Shown: positions 10,351-19,782 of the stretch, in pieces | Layout: each line of letters begins with the position of its first letter | Numbering within the stretch: the first letter of the stretch is position 1 | From: Vibrio tarriae | GTDB taxonomy: Bacteria; Pseudomonadota; Gammaproteobacteria; Enterobacterales; Vibrionaceae | Length of the DNA stretch: 64,000 nt | Direction of reading: 5' to 3' | NCBI RefSeq assembly: GCF_002216685.1 | Contig: NZ_CP022353.1 | Span: forward strand, 2,356,001 to 2,420,000 | The notes under the pieces: model-generated | What the model was told of the DNA's origin: nothing | What the model saw: only the letters and a program-made list of their open reading frames with translations | Databases searched by the model: none | Made by a program: the position numbers and the translations under genes

Positions 10351-11169
10351 ATGGAACAGAGAAGCATCGCCTTTATTGGCGCAGGTAACATGGCACGCGC
10401 CATCATTGCGGGATTGATTGCCAGTGGTTACGCCGCCGATAAGATCATCGCAACCGCCCCTTCGCTCACACGCCGCGAGCCTCTTGAAGCGCAATACGGT
10501 ATTCGTACCACCAGCGATAACCTTGCAGCGGCGCAACAAGCGGATGTGGTGGTGTTAGCGGTCAAACCGCAGTTGATGGCGGAGGTGTGTAAGCCACTAC
10601 AAGCCGTCGATTTATCTGCAAAATTAGTTATCTCGATTGCGGCGGGTGTGTCAGTCAAAAGACTCAATGAGATGCTGGCCACCCAGCTCAATTTAGTGCG
10701 TGTGATGCCCAATACGCCATCACTGGTAAACCTTGGTATGAGCGGTTTGTACGCACCTGATTCGGTGAGCGAAGCGGATAAAGCCTTTACCACACAACTG
10801 ATGCAAAGCGTCGGTGAGGTGTGCTGGGTGACTGAAGAATCCGGCATCAACAGCGTGATTGCTGCCGCAGGTAGCGCTCCCGCTTATTTCTTCTTGTTTA
10901 TGCAAGCCATGCAGCAAGAGGCGATGGCGCAAGGCTTTGATGAAGCTACCGCCCGTTTGTTAGTGCAGCAATCGGCACTCGGCGCAGCCGCCATGGTCAA
11001 AGCCAACCCAGAACTCTCACTGGCCACTTTGCGTGAACAAGTGACATCAAAAGGCGGCACCACGGCGCAAGCGATCCTGACGTTTAACGCTCACCAACTC
11101 AGCGACATCGTTGCCAAAGCGATGCAAGCGGCGGTGACACGCGCGCAAGAGATGGAACAACTGTTTTAA
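10351..11169 (+). CDS. proC: Pyrroline-5-carboxylate reductase
   Basis: ProC reduces 1-pyrroline-5-carboxylate to proline with NAD(P)H, the last step of proline synthesis. The 272-residue protein starts with a Rossmann motif (IAFIGAGNMARAIIAGL, residues 6-22), has VVLAVKPQ (near 68-75) and the P5CR signature in the C-terminal dimerisation domain, REQVTSKGGTTAQAIL (near 229-244). A GCTCGTT/AACGAGC hairpin (10309-10324) lies in the 52-base gap after yggS and could modulate readthrough. Confidence 0.97.
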   Translation: MEQRSIAFIGAGNMARAIIAGLIASGYAADKIIATAPSLTRREPLEAQYGIRTTSDNLAAAQQADVVVLAVKPQLMAEVCKPLQAVDLSAKLVISIAAGVSVKRLNEMLATQLNLVRVMPNTPSLVNLGMSGLYAPDSVSEADKAFTTQLMQSVGEVCWVTEESGINSVIAAAGSAPAYFFLFMQAMQQEAMAQGFDEATARLLVQQSALGAAAMVKANPELSLATLREQVTSKGGTTAQAILTFNAHQLSDIVAKAMQAAVTRAQEMEQLF

Positions 11170-11222
11170 TGTTTAAGGCGTCCACTCAAACTGAGCGGTC
11201 GCCAAATCAATAAGGGCAACTT

Positions 11223-11780
11223 ATGAATTCACTGAGCTTTCTCATCAACACCCTATTTGACCTCTACATCATGGTGGTCATTTTGCGCATTTGGCTGCAA
11301 GCCGCGCGCGCTGATTTCTACAATCCGTTTTCGCAATTTATCGTAAAAGTGACCCAACCTGTGGTCGGCCCGCTGCGCCGTGTGATCCCATCGATTGGCA
11401 GCATTGATTTGGCCACCATCGTTTTTGCGTACGTCCTGTGCGTACTGAAATTCATGGCCTTAGTCTTGCTTGCCTCCAGCGGCTCCGTGTCGTTCAGCGC
11501 TGATTTCCTCTTCCTCGGCTTACTCTCTTTGATTAAAGCTGCAGGCGGCTTGTTGTTCTGGGTGCTCTTGGTCCGCGCTATCCTAAGCTGGGTCAGCCAA
11601 GGCCGCAGCCCAATTGAGTACGTGTTCAATCAACTCACTGAACCTATGCTCGCGCCGATCCGTCGCATTATTCCGGTAATGGGCGGCTTTGATCTCAGCA
11701 TTCTGGTGCTGTTCATTGTGCTGCAATTTGCCAACTTCCTGATGGGCGATGTGATTGGTCCTATCTGGTATCAGTTGTAA
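11223..11780 (+). CDS. yggT: YggT family membrane protein
   Basis: A 185-residue integral membrane protein with two repeated YggT domains, each starting with a hydrophobic helix followed by the conserved NPFSQF...[11 protein letters not shown] (near 37-58) and [14 protein letters not shown] (near 138-151). About four membrane segments are visible. The family is widespread and linked to osmotic tolerance or membrane and division functions in different organisms; the role here is uncertain. The stop and the next start overlap by one base (TAATG). Confidence 0.92.
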   Translation: MNSLSFLINTLFDLYIMVVILRIWLQAARADFYNPFSQFIVKVTQPVVGPLRRVIPSIGSIDLATIVFAYVLCVLKFMALVLLASSGSVSFSADFLFLGLLSLIKAAGGLLFWVLLVRAILSWVSQGRSPIEYVFNQLTEPMLAPIRRIIPVMGGFDLSILVLFIVLQFANFLMGDVIGPIWYQL

Positions 11781-12070
11781 TGGCTGCCGTATGGCGCGAA
11801 GGAGATGACTTACTGCTGCGGCTCTATATTCAACCGAAAGCAAGCCGCGACAGCATTGTCGGCCTACATGGTGAAGAACTCAAAGTCGCCATCACCGCGC
11901 CGCCGATTGATGGTAAAGCCAACGCACACTTGAGCAAGTATCTCGCCAAGCTGTGCAAAGTGGCGAAAGGTTCGGTGGTGATCGAAAAAGGCGAGCTAGG
12001 ACGCCACAAACAAGTGCGTATCCTACAGCCGAGCCAGATCCCAGCTGACATTGCAGCACTGATTGAATAA
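11780..12070 (+). CDS. yggU: YggU/DUF167 family protein
   Basis: A 96-residue DUF167 protein. Typical features are the [20 protein letters not shown] start and [20 protein letters not shown] (near 38-57), the diagnostic family segment. Function is unknown. It is translationally coupled to yggT through a one-base overlap and is followed by a strong terminator, so it ends the yggS-proC-yggT-yggU unit. Confidence 0.92.
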   Translation: MAAVWREGDDLLLRLYIQPKASRDSIVGLHGEELKVAITAPPIDGKANAHLSKYLAKLCKVAKGSVVIEKGELGRHKQVRILQPSQIPADIAALIE

Positions 12071-12074
12071 TCAC

Positions 12075-12098
12075 ACTCCCTCTTTGAGGGAGTTTTTT
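12075..12098 (+). terminator. Rho-independent terminator after yggU
   Basis: ACTCCC-TCTTTGA-GGGAGT followed by six T, five bases after the yggU stop. Confidence 0.88.
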
Positions 12099-12115
12099 CA
12101 CAAGGAGAATCGATT

Positions 12116-12547
12116 ATGCGTAAATGGATGATGTCACTACTGCTCACCCTATTGGCTTTGCCGGCGAGCGCTGAGCAGCAAAAAACCATTAAAGATATTG
12201 AAGTGCACTATTCGGCATTCAACTCAACCTTTTTAACCCCTAAGGTGGCGAGCAGTTATCAGCTGACGCGCAACGGCTATACCGCAATTCTCAATATCAG
12301 CGTGTTAGATCGCGCGTCACTCGGCAAACCGGCGACCGAAGTCAAACTGACCGGCCATGCCAAAAACCTGATTGGTAACTTGCGTGAACTGAGCTTTAAG
12401 CAAGTCAATGAAGGCAACGCGATCTACTATTTGGCGGAAGTGCCGATCAGCAATGAAGAGATGCTGACGTTTGATATCAATGTCGATGCAGGTCTGAAAG
12501 GGGCGGGAAAACTGACCTTCAGCCAGAAGTTCTATACCGAACAGTAA
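12116..12547 (+). CDS. DUF4426 domain-containing exported protein
   Basis: A 143-residue protein with a clear N-terminal signal peptide (MRKWMMSLLLTLLALPASA, cleavage likely after ASA at 19). The mature part matches the small DUF4426 family (IKDIEVHYSAFNSTFL, VPISNEEMLTFDINV). Predicted location is the periplasm; function is unknown. It has an AAGGAG ribosome-binding site and lies just past the yggU terminator, so it probably has its own promoter or receives readthrough. A GGGGAA...TTCCCC hairpin follows it. Confidence 0.85.
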   Translation: MRKWMMSLLLTLLALPASAEQQKTIKDIEVHYSAFNSTFLTPKVASSYQLTRNGYTAILNISVLDRASLGKPATEVKLTGHAKNLIGNLRELSFKQVNEGNAIYYLAEVPISNEEMLTFDINVDAGLKGAGKLTFSQKFYTEQ

Positions 12548-12559
12548 TTTTATAGAAGA

Positions 12560-12597
12560 CATGGGGAATCGACGGTGCAGCCGTCGGTTTTCCCCAT
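12560..12597 (+). terminator. Hairpin between the DUF4426 gene and rdgB
   Basis: ATGGGGAA pairs with TTCCCCAT around an inner CGACGG-TGCA-CCGTCG stem, giving a long imperfect hairpin ending 20 bases before the rdgB start. There is no clean T run, so it may be an attenuator or an mRNA-stabilising stem. Confidence 0.5.
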
Positions 12598-12616
12598 ACA
12601 AACCACAGAGAACAGC

Positions 12617-13219
12617 ATGAAAAAGATCGTTTTAGCCACGGGCAATCAAGGCAAAGTGCGTGAAATGGCGGACCTATTGTCCGATTTTGGGTTTGATGTC
12701 GTCGCACAAAGCGAATTCAACGTCCCTGAAGTGGCAGAAACAGGCACCACTTTTATTGAAAATGCGATCATCAAGGCACGTCATGCCGCGCAAATTACCG
12801 GTTTACCCGCGATTGCCGATGATTCCGGTTTGGAAGTGGATTACCTAAACGGCGCGCCGGGCATCTATTCTGCGCGCTACGCGGGCGAGCATGCCAGCGA
12901 CGGCGACAATCTCAATAAGCTGCTAGCGGCGATGCAAGATGTGCCAGACGACCAGCGCAGCGCGCGTTTTCATTGTGTACTGGTGTTGATGCGCCACGCC
13001 GATGATCCAACGCCTATCGTTTGCCACGGCAAATGGGAAGGCAAAATCCTCACCTCACCACACGGCAGTAATGGCTTTGGTTACGATCCGATTTTCTGGG
13101 TTCCGGAAGAAAACTGCGCTTCTGCTGAGCTAGAACCGGTGCGCAAAAAGCAGCTATCCCATCGCGGTAAAGCCCTGCAAAAACTGTTCAAAGCGATTGA
13201 AGAGCAGCGTACATGCTAA
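12617..13219 (+). CDS. rdgB: dITP/XTP pyrophosphatase (RdgB/HAM1 family)
   Basis: RdgB hydrolyses non-canonical purine triphosphates (dITP, XTP) to keep them out of DNA. The start at 12617 ([17 protein letters not shown]) matches the family N-terminus and gives 200 residues. The TGNQGK substrate loop (8-13), the [24 protein letters not shown] segment (split, near 68-91) and SHRGKALQ near the C-terminus are conserved. The hemW start lies inside its last codons (7-base overlap), so the two are translationally coupled. Confidence 0.96.
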   Translation: MKKIVLATGNQGKVREMADLLSDFGFDVVAQSEFNVPEVAETGTTFIENAIIKARHAAQITGLPAIADDSGLEVDYLNGAPGIYSARYAGEHASDGDNLNKLLAAMQDVPDDQRSARFHCVLVLMRHADDPTPIVCHGKWEGKILTSPHGSNGFGYDPIFWVPEENCASAELEPVRKKQLSHRGKALQKLFKAIEEQRTC

Positions 13220-14388
13220 CGCCTCCACCGCTTAGCCTATACATTCATATTCCGTGGTGCGTGCAGAAATGCCCGTATTGCGATTTCAACTCGCACGCGC
13301 AGAAAGGCGAGATTCCTGAGCAAGAGTATTTGGATGCTCTGCTGGAAGATCTGGATCGCGACATCGAACGTTACCAGCTCAAGGGAGATCCGCGCCTGCT
13401 GCACTCGATCTTTATTGGCGGCGGCACACCAAGCCTTATCTCTGCGGAAGGGATCGCGCGCTTGCTGCAAGGCGTTGCTAAGCGTATTGCGTTTAAGCCA
13501 GAGATTGAAATCACCATGGAAGCTAACCCCGGCACGATTGAAGCGCAGCGTTTTGCAGGCTATCGCACCGCGGGAGTTACACGTATTTCGATTGGTGTGC
13601 AGAGTTTTGATCCAGAAAAATTAGCGCGTTTAGGGCGCATTCACGGCCAACAAGAAGCGGTTCGTGCTGCACAGTTGGCGCATCAAATTGGCCTCAACAG
13701 CTTTAATTTAGATTTGATGCACGGCTTACCCGATCAAACTCCCGAGCAAGCACTGGCCGATTTGGATCAGGCGATCACACTCAATCCGCCGCATCTCTCT
13801 TGGTATCAACTGACTATTGAACCCAACACACTGTTTTACTCGAAACCGCCTAAGCTGCCGGATGAAGATGCGCTATGGGATATTTTCGAGCTCGGCCATC
13901 AAAAGCTCAGTGATGCAGGGTATGTACAGTATGAGATTTCAGGCTATAGCAAGCCGGGTTATCAGTGTCAGCACAACCTCAACTATTGGCGCTTTGGGGA
14001 TTACCTCGGGATTGGCTGCGGCGCGCACGGCAAACTGAGTTTTACTGACGGACGCATTGTCCGTACCACCAAAACCAAGCACCCGCGCGGCTACTTGGCA
14101 GCGTTGAACAATCTCGCCAAAGCTTATTTGGATAGCGAGCAGTTGGTTGCCGATCAAGACAAGCCGTTTGAGTTTTTTATGAACCGCTTTCGCTTGATTG
14201 AACCCTGCCCGAAAGCCGATTTTACCGCCACCACGGGACTTCCGATTGACGTGATCCGCCCAACCTTAGATTGGGCGCTGAATGAAGGTTATCTCAGTGA
14301 AGATGATCAGCACTGGCAAATCACGGAAAAGGGCAAACTGTTCCTCAATGATCTGCTCGAAGCCTTTATGGCTGATGACGAAGAATAA
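13213..14388 (+). CDS. hemW: Radical SAM heme chaperone HemW
   Basis: A 391-residue HemW (formerly YggW, oxygen-independent coproporphyrinogen oxidase-like). The radical SAM cluster motif is [13 protein letters not shown] (CX3CX2C, near residues 16-28). Family evidence supports heme binding and delivery rather than coproporphyrinogen oxidation. [12 protein letters not shown] and [11 protein letters not shown] are other radical-SAM elements, followed by the C-terminal HemN-like domain. It overlaps rdgB by 7 bases, and a terminator follows immediately. Confidence 0.95.
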   Translation: MLTPPPLSLYIHIPWCVQKCPYCDFNSHAQKGEIPEQEYLDALLEDLDRDIERYQLKGDPRLLHSIFIGGGTPSLISAEGIARLLQGVAKRIAFKPEIEITMEANPGTIEAQRFAGYRTAGVTRISIGVQSFDPEKLARLGRIHGQQEAVRAAQLAHQIGLNSFNLDLMHGLPDQTPEQALADLDQAITLNPPHLSWYQLTIEPNTLFYSKPPKLPDEDALWDIFELGHQKLSDAGYVQYEISGYSKPGYQCQHNLNYWRFGDYLGIGCGAHGKLSFTDGRIVRTTKTKHPRGYLAALNNLAKAYLDSEQLVADQDKPFEFFMNRFRLIEPCPKADFTATTGLPIDVIRPTLDWALNEGYLSEDDQHWQITEKGKLFLNDLLEAFMADDEE

Positions 14389-14391
14389 CCA

Positions 14392-14416
14392 AGAGGCGCG
14401 TGCGCCTCTTTATTTT
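14392..14416 (+). terminator. Rho-independent terminator after hemW
   Basis: AGAGGCGC-GT-GCGCCTCT followed by TTATTTTTA, starting four bases after the hemW stop. Confidence 0.88.
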
Positions 14417-14452
14417 TATCTTTTATAGCCACACGACTTGGAAAGGGATAGC

Positions 14453-15373
14453 TTAGAAAATTGAGCGACCAATCCGCTGCGCGAGTAACTCTAACGCGCG
14501 AGTCCCCGCGAGCGAGTTACCCGATTGATCCAACGCAGGGGACCACACTGCAATCGTCATCTCTCCCGGCACCACAGCAATAATCCCACCGCCAACACCT
14601 GATTTTCCGGGCATACCGACTCGATAGGCAAACTCTCCTGCCCCATCATACAAGCCACAAGTGGCCAGCAAGGCATTGGTTTGTTTGCTTTGGGTTGGGG
14701 TTATCACCGTTTCACCCGTCACCACAGAAACACCTTTATTGGCCAGATAGCTGAAGGTTTTCGCCAGCTCAACACAGCTCATTTTCAATGCGCAGGCGTG
14801 AAAATAATTGTGTAGTACAGGAATAACCTCATTGTGGAAATTGCCAAACGAGCGCATCAAATAGGCAATCGCGGCGTTGCGATCACTGTGCATCATCTCC
14901 GATGCTGCCACGACTTTGTCATAAGCAATGAGCGGCTCACCGCTAAGTTGGCGTACAAACTCCAACAGACGCTGGCGAGGTGCAGAAAGGCGACTTTGCA
15001 GCATATCGCACACCACAATCGCGCCGGCATTGATAAATGGATTACGTGGGATTCCCTGCTCCATTTCAAGCTGAATCAATGAGTTAAATGCTTGTCCTGA
15101 AGGCTCTTTACCCACACGGCTCCACAGCTCATCTGGCTGATACAAGCCCATCGCGAGCGTCAAGCTCAACACTTTGGAGATCGACTGAATCGAAAACCCT
15201 TCCTGCGCATCACCGGCCGTGATGACTTCCCCTTGATTGGTGAACACGGCAATGCCCAGTTTTTCACTTGGTACTTTGGCGAGTGCGGGAATGTAATCGG
15301 CGACTTTACCCTGCCCAGTGAGCGGGCGAACTTCTTCAATAATGCTGGCTAAAATCTCTGCTGTTGGCTTCAT
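14453..15373 (-). CDS. glsA: Glutaminase A
   Basis: Converts glutamine to glutamate and ammonia. The start at 15373 ([15 protein letters not shown]) gives 306 residues, the family norm, and is preferred over an upstream ATG that would add a non-conserved [10 protein letters not shown] tail. The beta-lactamase-like serine-lysine dyad is in [12 protein letters not shown] (near residues 61-72); [26 protein letters not shown] and [12 protein letters not shown] are the remaining family signatures. It lies alone between the hemW terminator and the trmB terminator. Confidence 0.96.
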   Translation of the reverse strand: MKPTAEILASIIEEVRPLTGQGKVADYIPALAKVPSEKLGIAVFTNQGEVITAGDAQEGFSIQSISKVLSLTLAMGLYQPDELWSRVGKEPSGQAFNSLIQLEMEQGIPRNPFINAGAIVVCDMLQSRLSAPRQRLLEFVRQLSGEPLIAYDKVVAASEMMHSDRNAAIAYLMRSFGNFHNEVIPVLHNYFHACALKMSCVELAKTFSYLANKGVSVVTGETVITPTQSKQTNALLATCGLYDGAGEFAYRVGMPGKSGVGGGIIAVVPGEMTIAVWSPALDQSGNSLAGTRALELLAQRIGRSIF

Positions 15374-15440
15374 GGTTGACTCTTTATTATTAGTTTGTCT
15401 CAAGCTACTTCAGCTGTTCAATAGCTCGAGGATTAGGGTC

Positions 15441-15468
15441 AAAAAAGCCAACATCAAATGTTGGCTTA
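15441..15468 (-). terminator. Rho-independent terminator of trmB
   Basis: On the minus strand, AAGCCAACA-TTTGA-TGTTGGCTT runs into six T. It lies 16 bases past the trmB stop and before glsA. Confidence 0.88.
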
Positions 15469-15483
15469 AGCAAAATTCTCTCT

Positions 15484-16203
15484 TTACGCAGTGCGCTGGT
15501 ACTTGATGTCCCACACTCCGTGACCTAAACGGTGACCACGCTGCTCAAACTTAGTCAGCGGGCGCTCATCAGGACGCGGAATGTAATCGCCATCGGTTGC
15601 CAAGTTAGCAAAACCGGGCGCTTGATTCATCACTTCAATCATGTGTTCTGCGTAGTTTTCCCAGTCGGTTGCCATGTGGAATACACCGCTGCCGATAATG
15701 AGCTTTTGGCGTACCATTTCAGCAAATTCAAGCTGCACGATACGGCGCTTGTGGTGACGCTTCTTGTGCCAAGGATCTGGGAAGAATAATTGCAAAGTGT
15801 GCAGGCTGTTATCTGGGATCATGTGTGCAAACACTTCCACCGCGTCATGGCACATCACACGCAAGTTAGTCACACCCGCTTCACGCGCCGAAGCCAAACA
15901 AGCACCGACACCTGGGCTATGTACTTCAATGCCGAGGAAGTTTTTCTCAGGTGCGTTTTTCGCCATTTCGACCAAGGACGCGCCCATGCCAAAACCAATC
16001 TCCAACACAACCGGATTGTCGTTACCAAACACCTGTTGCCAATCCAACAGCTCTGGCTGGTAATCAATCCCCATGGTTGGCCAGCACTCTTTCATTGCGG
16101 CTTCCTGGCCTTTGGTCAAACGACCTTCACGACGAACAAAGCTACGAATACGACGCAGCACTTTGCCATCTTCGGTATATTCCTGGGTGATGACTTCGCT
16201 CAT
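15484..16203 (-). CDS. trmB: tRNA (guanine-46-N7)-methyltransferase
   Basis: TrmB adds the m7G46 mark to the variable loop of tRNAs with SAM. The start at 16203 ([25 protein letters not shown]) gives 239 residues, the usual length, instead of an upstream ATG with five extra residues. The SAM motif is [16 protein letters not shown] (near 67-82), and [20 protein letters not shown] (near 139-158) is the tRNA-binding signature. It is transcribed away from mutY. Confidence 0.96.
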   Translation of the reverse strand: MSEVITQEYTEDGKVLRRIRSFVRREGRLTKGQEAAMKECWPTMGIDYQPELLDWQQVFGNDNPVVLEIGFGMGASLVEMAKNAPEKNFLGIEVHSPGVGACLASAREAGVTNLRVMCHDAVEVFAHMIPDNSLHTLQLFFPDPWHKKRHHKRRIVQLEFAEMVRQKLIIGSGVFHMATDWENYAEHMIEVMNQAPGFANLATDGDYIPRPDERPLTKFEQRGHRLGHGVWDIKYQRTA

Positions 16204-16284
16204 TTCTATTGCCTGCACATTACTAAATCAGAGCGGGAATTATCCAAAGAATCGTCAACGGTGCAAGTGTTATTACTGACCGCT

Positions 16285-16361
16285 TACCATCCAACCCTCA
16301 AACTCTTTGCCGTTGCCGCTAACACAACTACAGCTTCAATTTACAAGGAGGGAGGATATCC
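16285..16361. repeat. Degenerate, shortened ERIC-like element upstream of mutY
   Basis: The sequence ACCCTCAAACTCTTTGCCGTTGCCG, then AACACAACTACAGCTTCAATTTACAAGGAGGGAGGATATCC, follows the order of ERIC landmarks seen at 21469 and 37306 (outer arm; AACAC..CTGCAGCTTCAAGTAGGAAGGGGATAT), but the central part is missing and substitutions are many. Confidence 0.45.
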
Positions 16362-16443
16362 CCAATGTTTGTCGGTTTTACTTCACCACCAATCTGTGGT
16401 GCAATTTTGCTCCACTAGTTTAGACAATAATAATGAGCAAGTC

Positions 16444-17505
16444 GTGACTCCTTTTGCACAGGCCATCCTTACTTGGTATGACGCCTACGGCCGCAAAAAC
16501 CTGCCGTGGCAACAAAATAAAAATGCGTATCGCGTTTGGTTATCGGAAATCATGTTACAGCAGACCCAAGTCGCGACCGTGATCCCCTACTTTGCACGCT
16601 TTTTAGAGCGCTTTCCGACCGTACACGCCCTCGCGGCAGCGCCGCAAGATGAAGTACTGCATTTCTGGACGGGGCTTGGCTACTACGCCAGAGCGCGCAA
16701 TCTGCATAAAGCAGCGAAAATGGTGGTGAGTGAATATGGCGGTGAATTTCCCACCGATTTAGAGCAGATGAATGCGCTACCCGGTGTTGGCCGTTCCACT
16801 GCGGCAGCCGTGCTCTCTTCTGTGTATAAAAAACCACACGCCATTTTGGATGGCAACGTGAAGCGCACGTTAGCGCGCTGCTTTGCCGTTGAAGGCTGGC
16901 CGGGGCAAAAAAGTGTCGAGAACCAGCTTTGGCATTATGCAGAAATGCACACGCCCAAAGTGGATGTTGATAAATACAACCAAGCCATGATGGATATGGG
17001 CGCAATGATCTGCACTCGCAGCAAGCCAAAATGCAGCCTATGCCCGGTGGAATCTTTCTGCCTTGCCAAACAGCAAGGCAATCCCCAAGAGTATCCGGGC
17101 AAGAAACCGAAAACCGATAAACCCGTCAAAGCCACTTGGTTTGTCATGCTCTATCACGACAATGCCGTCTGGCTTGAGCAGCGCCCGCAAAGTGGAATTT
17201 GGGGCGGTTTGTACTGCTTCCCGCAATCAGAGATCGCCAATATTCAAACCACCATAGATCAGCGCGCCATCGGCGATAGCACCATAACATCGCAGAAAAC
17301 CCTGATCGCATTTCGCCATACCTTTAGCCACTATCATCTCGATATCACGCCGATTTTGCTGCAATTAAGCCGCAAACCGGACATCGTCATGGAAGGGAGC
17401 AAAGGTCTTTGGTATAACTTAAGCCAACCCGATGAGATTGGTCTCGCGGCACCAGTGAAACAACTGTTGCACAGCTTACCTTTCGACATTGATAGCCACA
17501 TTTAA
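16444..17505 (+). CDS. mutY: Adenine DNA glycosylase MutY (GTG start)
   Basis: MutY removes adenine mispaired with 8-oxoguanine. The frame is open far upstream, but homology begins at [21 protein letters not shown], so GTG at 16444 is chosen, giving 353 residues. Catalytic and structural features: [18 protein letters not shown] (catalytic Glu near 37), helix-hairpin-helix [27 protein letters not shown] with the catalytic Asp, the [4Fe-4S] cysteines [17 protein letters not shown] (CX6CX2CX5C) and a C-terminal NUDIX-like domain recognising 8-oxoG. Only a weak GAG precedes the start. yggX follows after 13 bases, the usual pairing. Confidence 0.95.
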   Translation: MTPFAQAILTWYDAYGRKNLPWQQNKNAYRVWLSEIMLQQTQVATVIPYFARFLERFPTVHALAAAPQDEVLHFWTGLGYYARARNLHKAAKMVVSEYGGEFPTDLEQMNALPGVGRSTAAAVLSSVYKKPHAILDGNVKRTLARCFAVEGWPGQKSVENQLWHYAEMHTPKVDVDKYNQAMMDMGAMICTRSKPKCSLCPVESFCLAKQQGNPQEYPGKKPKTDKPVKATWFVMLYHDNAVWLEQRPQSGIWGGLYCFPQSEIANIQTTIDQRAIGDSTITSQKTLIAFRHTFSHYHLDITPILLQLSRKPDIVMEGSKGLWYNLSQPDEIGLAAPVKQLLHSLPFDIDSHI

Positions 17506-17518
17506 AGAGGAAGAGTGA

Positions 17519-17791
17519 ATGGCTCGCACCGTATTTTGTACCCGATTGCAGAAAGAAGCCGATGGCTTGGATTTCCAACTCTATCCCGGCGAACTGGGCA
17601 AACGCATTTTCGACAACATCTGCAAAGAAGCTTGGGCACAATGGCAGACCAAACAGACCATGCTGATCAATGAGAAAAAACTCAACATGATGGATCCTGA
17701 ACACCGCAAATTGCTTGAGCAAGAGATGGTGAACTTCCTGTTTGAAGGTAAAGAAGTCCATATCGAAGGTTATACACCGCCTGCAAAGTAG
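17519..17791 (+). CDS. yggX: Fe(II)-trafficking / oxidative-protection protein YggX
   Basis: A 90-residue YggX-family protein. [30 protein letters not shown] at the start (C7 is the conserved cysteine) and [19 protein letters not shown] are diagnostic. The family protects Fe-S proteins from oxidative damage and is implicated in iron trafficking. It starts after GAGGAAGAGTGA and is likely cotranscribed with mutY, itself an Fe-S repair enzyme that acts on oxidised bases. Confidence 0.95.
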   Translation: MARTVFCTRLQKEADGLDFQLYPGELGKRIFDNICKEAWAQWQTKQTMLINEKKLNMMDPEHRKLLEQEMVNFLFEGKEVHIEGYTPPAK

Positions 17792-17816
17792 GAAATTTCG
17801 GATTTCATCTGCTTGC

Positions 17817-17857
17817 AAAAAATGACATCATGCCGCTGGGTTATGATGTCATTTTCG
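17817..17857 (+). terminator. Hairpin terminator between yggX and mltC
   Basis: AATGACATCA (17821-17830) pairs with TGATGTCATT (17844-17853), followed by TTCG. The mirrored A and T runs on both sides of the stem are typical of a bidirectional-looking terminator. Confidence 0.7.
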
Positions 17858-17892
17858 TATCAGGAGTAGCGAAAGCTCGCTTTAGGAGGCGC

Positions 17893-19020
17893 ATGAGAAA
17901 GTTAGTGTTATGTATCACCGCTCTATTATTGAGTGGCTGTAGTCGTGAATTTATCGAGAAAATTTACGATGTTGATTACGAACCCACTAACCGTTTCGCC
18001 AAGAACTTAGCCGAATTACCCGGACAGTTTCAGAAAGACACCGCCGCACTGGATGCATTAATCAACAGCTTCTCCGGCAATATCGAAAAACGTTGGGGAC
18101 GCCGCGAGCTAAAAATCGCTGGCAAAAACAACTACGTCAAATACATAGACAACTACCTTAGCCGCTCTGAAGTCAACTTCACCGAAGGTCGAATCATAGT
18201 AGAAACCGTTTCGCCCATCGATCCTAAAGCTCATTTACGCAATGCGATCATCACCACCTTACTGACTCCCGATGATCCCGCGCACGTCGATCTTTTCTCC
18301 TCAAAAGACATTGAACTCAAAGGCCAACCCTTTTTGTATCAACAGGTACTTGATCAGGATGGACAACCAATCCAATGGTCATGGCGCGCTAACCGCTACG
18401 CTGACTACCTCATCGCTAACCATTTGAAAGTTAAGCAGGTCGACTTCAAGAAAGCCTATTATGTCGAAATCCCGATGGTCAAGGATCAAATCGACATCCG
18501 CGGCTACAAATACGCCAATATCGTGCGTAAGGCCTCTCGCAAATACGATATCCCGGAAGATCTGATCTACGCGATCATCAAAACCGAAAGCAGTTTCAAC
18601 CCCTATGCGGTGAGTTGGGCCAACGCTTATGGCTTAATGCAAGTGGTGCCTAAAACCGCAGGACGGGATGTGTTCAAGCTGGTCAAAAACCGCTCTGGCG
18701 AACCCAGCCCCGAGTATCTGTTTAACCCAGAAAACAACATTGATACGGGTACCGCCTATTTTTACATCCTGAAAAATCGCTATTTGAAAGAGGTACGTCA
18801 CCCCACATCTCTCGAATACAGCATGATTTCTGCTTACAACGGCGGAACAGGCGGTGTATTAAATACCTTTAGCAATGATCGCCAGCGCGCCATGCGTGAC
18901 CTCAATGCCCTGCAACCTAACCAAGTCTATTGGGCATTAACCAAGAAACATCCGAATGCGGAAGCGCGCCGTTATCTGGAAAAAGTGACCAAATTTAAGA
19001 AGGAATTTAATGCGGGATAA
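17893..19020 (+). CDS. mltC: Membrane-bound lytic murein transglycosylase C
   Basis: MltC cleaves peptidoglycan glycan strands with 1,6-anhydro product formation, anchored to the outer membrane. The start at 17893 follows AGGAGGC by two bases after the G run and gives 375 residues; an upstream in-frame ATG would not fit. The lipobox is LLLSGC with the lipidated cysteine at 16. The SLT domain contains the catalytic Glu in IIKTESSFNPYAVSWANAYGLMQVVP and ISAYNGGTG near the end. The N-terminal domain of unknown function (about 20-190) is present as in MltC of E. coli. Confidence 0.95.
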   Translation: MRKLVLCITALLLSGCSREFIEKIYDVDYEPTNRFAKNLAELPGQFQKDTAALDALINSFSGNIEKRWGRRELKIAGKNNYVKYIDNYLSRSEVNFTEGRIIVETVSPIDPKAHLRNAIITTLLTPDDPAHVDLFSSKDIELKGQPFLYQQVLDQDGQPIQWSWRANRYADYLIANHLKVKQVDFKKAYYVEIPMVKDQIDIRGYKYANIVRKASRKYDIPEDLIYAIIKTESSFNPYAVSWANAYGLMQVVPKTAGRDVFKLVKNRSGEPSPEYLFNPENNIDTGTAYFYILKNRYLKEVRHPTSLEYSMISAYNGGTGGVLNTFSNDRQRAMRDLNALQPNQVYWALTKKHPNAEARRYLEKVTKFKKEFNAG

Positions 19021-19089
19021 CAAAAAGCCCGCAGTTTGCTGAAAATAACGGCAATCAAACTGATTTTTCGAAATATTTCAAAAAACAGG

Positions 19090-19118
19090 TTGACGGGGAA
19101 AGGGAAAATCCGTTTAAT
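19090..19118 (+). promoter_or_regulatory. Promoter of the first tRNA array
   Basis: A -35 box TTGACG (19090-19095), a 17-base spacer and a -10 box TTTAAT (19113-19118), 11 bases before the first tRNA. The GCGCTCC between the -10 box and the tRNA is a GC-rich discriminator typical of growth-rate-controlled stable RNA promoters. The same boxes and spacing recur before the second array. Confidence 0.8.
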
Positions 19119-19129
19119 AGCGCTCCGTT

Positions 19130-19205
19130 GCCCGGATAGCTCAGTCGGTAGAGCAGAGGATTGAAAATCCTCGTGTCGGTGGTTCGATTCCGCCTCCGGG
19201 CACCA
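19130..19205 (+). tRNA. tRNA-Phe (GAA)
   Basis: 76 bases with encoded CCA. Acceptor stem GCCCGGA/TCCGGGC, anticodon loop TTGAAAA with anticodon GAA, T-loop TTCGATT. It is identical to the copy at 21824. Confidence 0.97.
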
Positions 19206-19253
19206 CGAATTTTAGATTGTTGGTGTAAGACACAAACAGCAAAGGTTACGTGT

Positions 19254-19329
<76 letters not shown>

Positions 19330-19339
19330 CTTAAAATTT

Positions 19340-19415
19340 GCCTCGATAGCTCAGTCGGTAGAGCAGAGGATTGAAAATCCTCGTGTCGGTGGTTCGATTC
19401 CGCCTCGAGGCACCA
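19340..19415 (+). tRNA. tRNA-Phe (GAA), acceptor-stem variant
   Basis: 76 bases with encoded CCA, anticodon GAA. It is identical to the Phe gene at 19130 except that acceptor pairs 4-69 and 5-68 are changed on both sides (GCCTCGA/TCGAGGC). Confidence 0.97.
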
Positions 19416-19452
19416 CTATTAAAAGTTGTGCCAAAGACACAATAAAAATTGT

Positions 19453-19528
19453 TCCTCCTTAGCTCAGTCGGTAGAGCGACGGACTGTTAATCCGCAGGTC
19501 GCTGGTTCAAGTCCAGCAGGAGGAGCCA
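19453..19528 (+). tRNA. tRNA-Asn (GTT)
   Basis: 76 bases with encoded CCA. Acceptor stem TCCTCCT/AGGAGGA with discriminator G, anticodon loop CTGTTAA with anticodon GTT. Same sequence as the Asn genes at 22032 and 22226. Confidence 0.97.
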
Positions 19529-19533
19529 CTTTT

Positions 19534-19562
19534 AAAAACCCAGTCAAAGACTGGGTTTTTCT
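19534..19562 (+). terminator. Terminator of the first tRNA array
   Basis: AAAAACCCAGTC-AAA-GACTGGGTTTTT starting six bases past tRNA-Asn. The second array ends with a near-identical hairpin. Confidence 0.9.
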
Positions 19563-19782
19563 TTATCTGCGTTTATTATTTCTCTTCTCACTTCCCAAAC
19601 CATCCCACCTCAATTGTTGCCTTAACATCACTATTCTTTTTTTATTTCGAGGCAAAAATTTAATCCATCTCATACTTTCAAACTTAGTTCGTATCAATAA
19701 ATAAGCAAGCTCATTACTATCTCGCCGACATCAAAATGTCACAAAATTTTAATCTGTTTACACCTTCCCATAGGGTCAAACT

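Noticed and set aside
15790..16443. Long open frame extending mutY upstream by about 218 codons
   Set aside because: It runs antisense through trmB and the degenerate ERIC, has no family similarity, and MutY homology starts at 16444.
19690..19735. Possible sigma-28 (flagellar) promoter before the chemoreceptor gene: TAAG ... GCCGACAT
   Set aside because: The spacing is about 18 instead of 15 bases and the -10 box has mismatches; not convincing.
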